Position numbers and translations under genes: made by a program. The notes under the pieces are model-generated. The model made no database searches. It saw only the letters and a list, made by a program, of their open reading frames with translations, and was not told where the DNA came from. From Prevotellaceae bacterium (GTDB taxonomy: Bacteria; Bacteroidota; Bacteroidia; Bacteroidales; UBA932), in NCBI GenBank assembly GCA_031290755.1, contig JAITMY010000056.1:1-9787 (forward strand): a stretch of 9,787 nt of DNA, read 5' to 3'. Shown piece after piece: positions 6,689-9,787 of the stretch; position 1 is the stretch's first letter, and each line of letters begins with the position of its first letter.

Positions 6689-7318
6689 CTACTTTTTCCC
6701 AAAGTAGTAGTAGCCGTTGGACTGGTGCCCGTTCATGGTTGGGTACGTTATTTCTTCAAAGCATATTTTTTCAAAGTATTGCAGCTTCTCCTCCGCCGCT
6801 TTCCGGCTGTGGTGGCGCAGGATGGCGCCGTCCGGCAGCTCAAACACGCCGTAGGTGTGGTGCTTTGCGTAAAACTCGTCGTAGCGCTTTCTGTTTCTTT
6901 CGTCCGTGTTGAGCAAAAAGTCGTTGACGTAGAGCACGCCGCCGGGCTTTAGCACGCGGCGGGCTTCGCGCAGCAGCTGCGCCTGCTCGTCGTCGCTGGC
7001 AATGCACGTGAGCACCGCCAGCAGCAGCACGCTGTCGAAGGCGTTGTCGGCAAAGGGCGCCGTGCCGTTGCCCATCGCTTGCAGCGTCAGGTGGGGGTAG
7101 GCGCTCCGCCCGCGCTCCACCATCTTTGCGGAGAAATCTACGCCGACGGTGTTCGTGTATCCGCTCCGGTGCAGCTCGCTCAGCGTTCTGCCGTAGCCGC
7201 ACCCGAGGTCGAGGACGCGGGCGCTCCGGTGCACCAGCGCTTGGAAAGCGCCCAGCTGGAGCGGGGTGGTGAACTCCTTCTGCGCACCGGCGCTTTCCCA
7301 GTAGGCTTGCTGGCTCAT
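6689..7318 (-). CDS. Class I SAM-dependent methyltransferase
   Basis: Cytoplasmic protein of 209 residues with a complete Rossmann-type methyltransferase core. Motif I is VLDLGCGYGRT (residues 35-45); the ribose-binding acidic residue is D61 in VGVDFSAKMVERG; FADNAFDSVLLLAVLTCI is the motif II region; and RRVLKPGGVLYVNDF is motif III. The opening MSQQAYWESAGAQKEFTTPL (residues 1-20) and the C-terminal HQSNGYYYFGKK fit small Methyltransf_11/25-type proteins; the substrate cannot be read from sequence. The ATG at 7318 overlaps the glycosidase stop as ATGA. There is no Shine-Dalgarno sequence upstream; the preceding bases are in fact CCTCC-rich. Translation probably depends on coupling to the glycosidase. 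The gene is GC-rich like the glycosidase and unlike the genes to its left. Confidence 0.92.
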   Translation of the reverse strand: MSQQAYWESAGAQKEFTTPLQLGAFQALVHRSARVLDLGCGYGRTLSELHRSGYTNTVGVDFSAKMVERGRSAYPHLTLQAMGNGTAPFADNAFDSVLLLAVLTCIASDDEQAQLLREARRVLKPGGVLYVNDFLLNTDERNRKRYDEFYAKHHTYGVFELPDGAILRHHSRKAAEEKLQYFEKICFEEITYPTMNGHQSNGYYYFGKK

Positions 7319-7360
7319 TTGGCGGAGGGTTTACGGGTGGTCGCTGACGGCAGCAGCACC
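7312..7360. repeat. Right copy of the junction repeat (3' end of glycosidase, start of methyltransferase)
   Basis: Partner of the copy at 3065-3102, in direct orientation. Exact matches are 7312-7329 (18 bases) and 7349-7360 (12 bases); this copy has 11 more bases between them. Here the sequence is functional, coding for the last ~14 residues of the glycosidase, its stop, and the first codons of the methyltransferase. This makes it the likely parent of the other copy. Confidence 0.7.
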
Positions 7361-9717
7361 ACCACGTCCTTGGCGCGGCTGGCGGGGGTAACGTGCAGGC
7401 GCTCGATTTTTCCGCTGCGCAGCGTGGCCTCGACGGTGGTGCTGCGGGGGGCGTGGAGCTTGAAGCGGACATCCCACTCCTTCGGCCACGCGGGGAAGAG
7501 GTAGAGGGTGTCGCCGTTGGATTGCAGCAGCATTTCTTGCAGGCCGACCATGCCGGCGCCGCCGTGGTTGTGGTCGGGCGTCCAGTCGAAGCCCGGCCCC
7601 CAGAAGGTGGGGAAGCGGCGCCCCTCGGCGGGGGCGAGCTTTTTGAGGGCGAGCGCGGCGGCCTCGTCGGTGAGGCCGAGGCGGGCGGCGAAGATGTTGT
7701 CCTGCTTCCACCCCACGTGGCTGCGGAAGCGCAGGGCGTCGGGGTCGTGGCGGTAGGTGTTGATGGCCACCTCGAGGTGGGGGCGCCCCAAGCCGTAGAT
7801 GCCCCACGGGAACACGGGGTAGAGCTGCGGCGCCTCGGTGTTGCTGACGCGCTCCCACGCCTTGGCGGGGGCGATGGCGGTGTGGCCGCTCACCTCGCGC
7901 AGGGCGATGGGGGGCAGGGTGCCGAGCATGGCCGCCCACGCTGCCCTCCGCGGGGGCGGCAGCAGCGAGTCGGGCAGGGCGATGAGGCGTTGCAGCACGG
8001 TGTGCAGGGCGGCGATGGTGCTGGTGGCGTTGGTGGCCATCTTGTAGGTTTCGCAGGCCGACCCCGGGTAGAGGACGAGGTGGCCGCTCCCGTCGAGCGC
8101 CTTGCGCCCGCGCCGCAGGGCGAGGTAGCGGTAGTGCTCGTCGAAGAAGGTGAGGCAGCTCTCCACGAGGGGCAGGTAGGCGGCGATGTCCGCGCCGCAG
8201 TAGCGGTGCAGCTCCAGCGCCATGAAGCAGAACTCCAGCGCCGTGTCCCACTCGTACTCCAGCCATGCGTTGTACTCTACGCCCTTGTCGAAGAAGTCGG
8301 GGCGGCTCCACCCGTACTCGGCGCAGTTGGGCAGGCCGAAGTTTTCGAGCTGCTCGGCGAAGCAGGCTCCGCCGTGCCCCCAGTAGGCTTTGGTGCGCAG
8401 CTCGGCGGCGGGCAGCGCGCGCAGGTAGAAGTCCAGCTGGGGCTTCAGCAGGTCGAAGTCGGCGGCGGCGAGCATGGGGTAGTGCACCAGCCGCTGGTTT
8501 TGCGCGGTGAAGGTGCCGCCGCCCCACGCGCGGTGGTCGGGCGTGAAGGGCTGCGCCGTGTCCACCAAGCAGGGGTCGTAGGTGAACAGGCCGCCGTTGA
8601 ACTTGGTGGGGTACTGCCCGCGGGCGTTGCAGCCGAGCATGTAGCGTTGCAGCTGGTAGGTTCGCCCCAGCTGGTAGGGCGGGGCGCCGCTGCTGTCGGG
8701 CGCCACCACAATGTAGCTGCGCTCCCAGAAGCGTCGCCACCACGCGCGGCTGGCCTCGCGGTCGGCCTCGGGGGGCGCGGCGGCGCGGCGGGCGAGGCTG
8801 TCCAGCCCCGCTGCCCACGCCGCCGGTGAGGCCTGCGCCGTGTGCAGGGCTACGGTGAGGTGGTGCGCCGCGCGGGGGGTGCGGCTGCGCAGCGCGTAGC
8901 CGCGGTAGGCGGTGCCGGCGTAGGCGCCGCGGTAGCCCTCCGCCGCGCCCATGCCCTCGCCCTGCATTGCCCCGCCAAAGGTGAGGCCGGTGATGGGGTC
9001 GCGCAGCAGGCGCTTCACGCTGTCCAGCCCCTGCTGGCGCACGGTTACGTCGAAGATGTTGGGCAGGTCGGCGCGGTTGCGGTGGAAGAAGGTTACGCGC
9101 CCCGCCTCGCCAGCGGCCACGCTGTCTCGGTGCAGCCACGCCCCGCCCAGCGGCGCCCGCTGCGGCGCCCACTTGTACGAGCCGGCGTTGGCCGCCTTGC
9201 CCGCCAGCGGGCGATCTTCGTAGCGCCACGTTTCGTAGCCGGCGGTGAGCTGTAGCGGGCGGCTGCTCTGCACCTCCACGTGGACAATGGGGCGGTGCAC
9301 GTCCACCCAGATGCTCACCTCGGCGGAGAGGCCGCCGCTTGCGCCGCAGACCTTCACGTAGCCGTCCTCCGGCAGCAGCTCCTGCCGGAAGTCGCCGCCC
9401 TCGGCAAAGGGGTTGGGCGCGAAGCGCAGCCGCACGCGCCCCAGCTTGAGCAGGGCGTTGCCCTCGTCGAAGGCTCCGCTGCGGGCGATGTAGAAGAGCA
9501 GCTCGCCGCCCTCGGCCCACACGTTGAGGCCTACGTCGCCGCCGCCGCAGGGCATGGACTCCGAGGCGTTCGCGCTCTGCGACGTCCACACCTCGCTGTA
9601 GCGCCCCGCCTCGCCCGCGCCCGCGGGAGCGGCGGAGAGGAGCAGCAGCAGGGGGAGGCAAATTTTTAATGACAACCGTATGCTGGCTAAGCCTGCATAC
9701 GGTTTTTTGTTTTGCAT
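7315..9717 (-). CDS. Secreted DUF5703-family glycoside hydrolase (six-hairpin, GH95-like)
   Basis: About 800 residues, the usual size. A signal peptide is visible (basic n-region, ICLPLLLLLSA core, likely cleavage near APAGA, residue ~34), so the protein is exported; C20 is not in a lipobox. The N-terminal DUF5703 domain follows: SEVWTSQSANASESMPCGGGD and LNVWAEGGELLFYIARSGAFDEG, then LLKLGRVRLRF. The C-terminal part looks like an alpha/alpha toroid, with AWGGGTFTAQNQRLVHYPML, YWGHGGACFAEQLENFGLP, LYPGSACETYKMATN and FWGPGFDWTPDHNHGG (D711, D715). Related clans include GH95 alpha-L-fucosidases; the true substrate is unknown and the catalytic acids are not established. The frame is open to the right edge, with ATGs at 9738 and 9717 and a TTG at 9675. 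I chose 9717 because it gives a complete signal peptide. A plus-strand terminator-like hairpin overlaps codons 5-15, so the start is uncertain. The gene overlaps the methyltransferase by ATGA. Very high GC. Confidence 0.88.
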   Translation of the reverse strand: MQNKKPYAGLASIRLSLKICLPLLLLLSAAPAGAGEAGRYSEVWTSQSANASESMPCGGGDVGLNVWAEGGELLFYIARSGAFDEGNALLKLGRVRLRFAPNPFAEGGDFRQELLPEDGYVKVCGASGGLSAEVSIWVDVHRPIVHVEVQSSRPLQLTAGYETWRYEDRPLAGKAANAGSYKWAPQRAPLGGAWLHRDSVAAGEAGRVTFFHRNRADLPNIFDVTVRQQGLDSVKRLLRDPITGLTFGGAMQGEGMGAAEGYRGAYAGTAYRGYALRSRTPRAAHHLTVALHTAQASPAAWAAGLDSLARRAAAPPEADREASRAWWRRFWERSYIVVAPDSSGAPPYQLGRTYQLQRYMLGCNARGQYPTKFNGGLFTYDPCLVDTAQPFTPDHRAWGGGTFTAQNQRLVHYPMLAAADFDLLKPQLDFYLRALPAAELRTKAYWGHGGACFAEQLENFGLPNCAEYGWSRPDFFDKGVEYNAWLEYEWDTALEFCFMALELHRYCGADIAAYLPLVESCLTFFDEHYRYLALRRGRKALDGSGHLVLYPGSACETYKMATNATSTIAALHTVLQRLIALPDSLLPPPRRAAWAAMLGTLPPIALREVSGHTAIAPAKAWERVSNTEAPQLYPVFPWGIYGLGRPHLEVAINTYRHDPDALRFRSHVGWKQDNIFAARLGLTDEAAALALKKLAPAEGRRFPTFWGPGFDWTPDHNHGGAGMVGLQEMLLQSNGDTLYLFPAWPKEWDVRFKLHAPRSTTVEATLRSGKIERLHVTPASRAKDVVVLLPSATTRKPSAK
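9674..9708 (+). terminator. Intrinsic terminator, plus-strand orientation, at the 5' end of the glycosidase gene
   Basis: The arms AACCGTATGC (9674-9683) and GCATACGGTT (9695-9704) pair perfectly over 10 bases. Inside, after a T-T mismatch, GGC and GCC pair around the loop TAA. On the + strand the stem runs into TTTTTT (9703-9708). On the minus strand it is preceded by A6 and not followed by a T run, so it would terminate only rightward transcription. No rightward gene precedes it; it lies within the start of a leftward gene. Confidence 0.6.
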
Positions 9718-9722
9718 AAAGA

Positions 9723-9738
9723 ATGTTTTGTGAAACAT
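9723..9738. promoter_or_regulatory. 16-base palindrome just upstream of the glycosidase start, possible operator
   Basis: ATGTTT-TGTG-AAACAT is a perfect inverted repeat with 6-base arms and a 4-base centre, ending 6 bases before the chosen ATG at 9717. Its position suits an operator or a small leader hairpin. It includes the alternative ATG at 9738. I see no convincing TTTG/TAnnTTTG promoter between here and the window edge. Confidence 0.3.
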
Positions 9739-9787
9739 AAGCTTGCCGTTTTTTGTTATACCTGCATTAACTGCCACAGCGCCATAC

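Noticed and set aside
7393..8829. Open frame of 478 codons on the + strand
   Set aside because: It lies antisense to the glycosidase in very GC-rich sequence. The translation is dominated by G, A, V, E and R with no recognisable domain. The minus-strand gene has clear DUF5703 motifs.
7331..9661. Long alternative minus-strand frame within the glycosidase
   Set aside because: R/P/A/G/H-rich shadow of the real frame, produced by high GC.
1..9787. CRISPR array, tRNA, rRNA, transposase or integrase
   Set aside because: No regularly spaced repeats, no cloverleaf or rRNA signature, and no transposase- or recombinase-like protein was seen.

Overview
The window looks like a chromosomal segment of a GC-rich member of the Bacteroidetes, probably Bacteroidales. 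The evidence is a DUF5703-type secreted glycosidase, a DUF3791/DUF3990 pair, an RND pump followed by a small PII-like gene, general scarcity of Shine-Dalgarno sequences, and a promoter (TTTG, 19 bases, TACTTTCG) that fits the Bacteroidetes sigma consensus. I cannot name the species from the sequence.

Layout. Bases 1-2726 (+) hold most of an RND multidrug-type efflux pump whose N-terminus lies outside the window. A 97-residue PII-like gene follows on the same strand (2754-3047), probably in the same operon. Every other gene is on the minus strand and converges on it. Reading leftwards from the right edge these are: a secreted DUF5703 glycosidase (about 9717-7315); a SAM-dependent methyltransferase overlapping it by ATGA (7318-6689); an intergenic promoter; a DUF3791 gene (6597-6361) overlapping a DUF3990 gene by ATGA (6364-5678); a membrane acyltransferase-3 protein 20 bases further on (5657-4542); and, after a 91-base AT-rich gap, an AAA ATPase with a C-terminal DUF4143 region (4450-3122).

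Composition is patchy. Single 60-base lines that I counted give about 60% GC in the RND gene and 77% in the glycosidase, but only 33-42% in the AAA gene and 43% in the DUF3990 gene. This suggests that the AAA and DUF3791/DUF3990 genes came from elsewhere.

Two observations stand out. First, the convergent gap at 3065-3102 carries a degraded direct copy of the glycosidase-stop/methyltransferase-start junction at 7312-7360. It shares an 18-base and a 12-base exact match in the same order and orientation. The two copies bracket a 4.25-kb block holding all four accessory transcription units, as expected for an inserted or duplicated segment. Second, the DUF3791-DUF3990 pair, which looks like a toxin-antitoxin or ADP-ribosyltransferase-like module, is tightly coupled to a membrane acyltransferase by short spacing and strong Shine-Dalgarno sequences, both unusual here.

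The RND pump plus PII-like protein probably form a regulated efflux unit, the glycosidase and methyltransferase are co-translated, and the middle block is accessory material. I see no tRNA, rRNA, CRISPR array, transposase or integrase.
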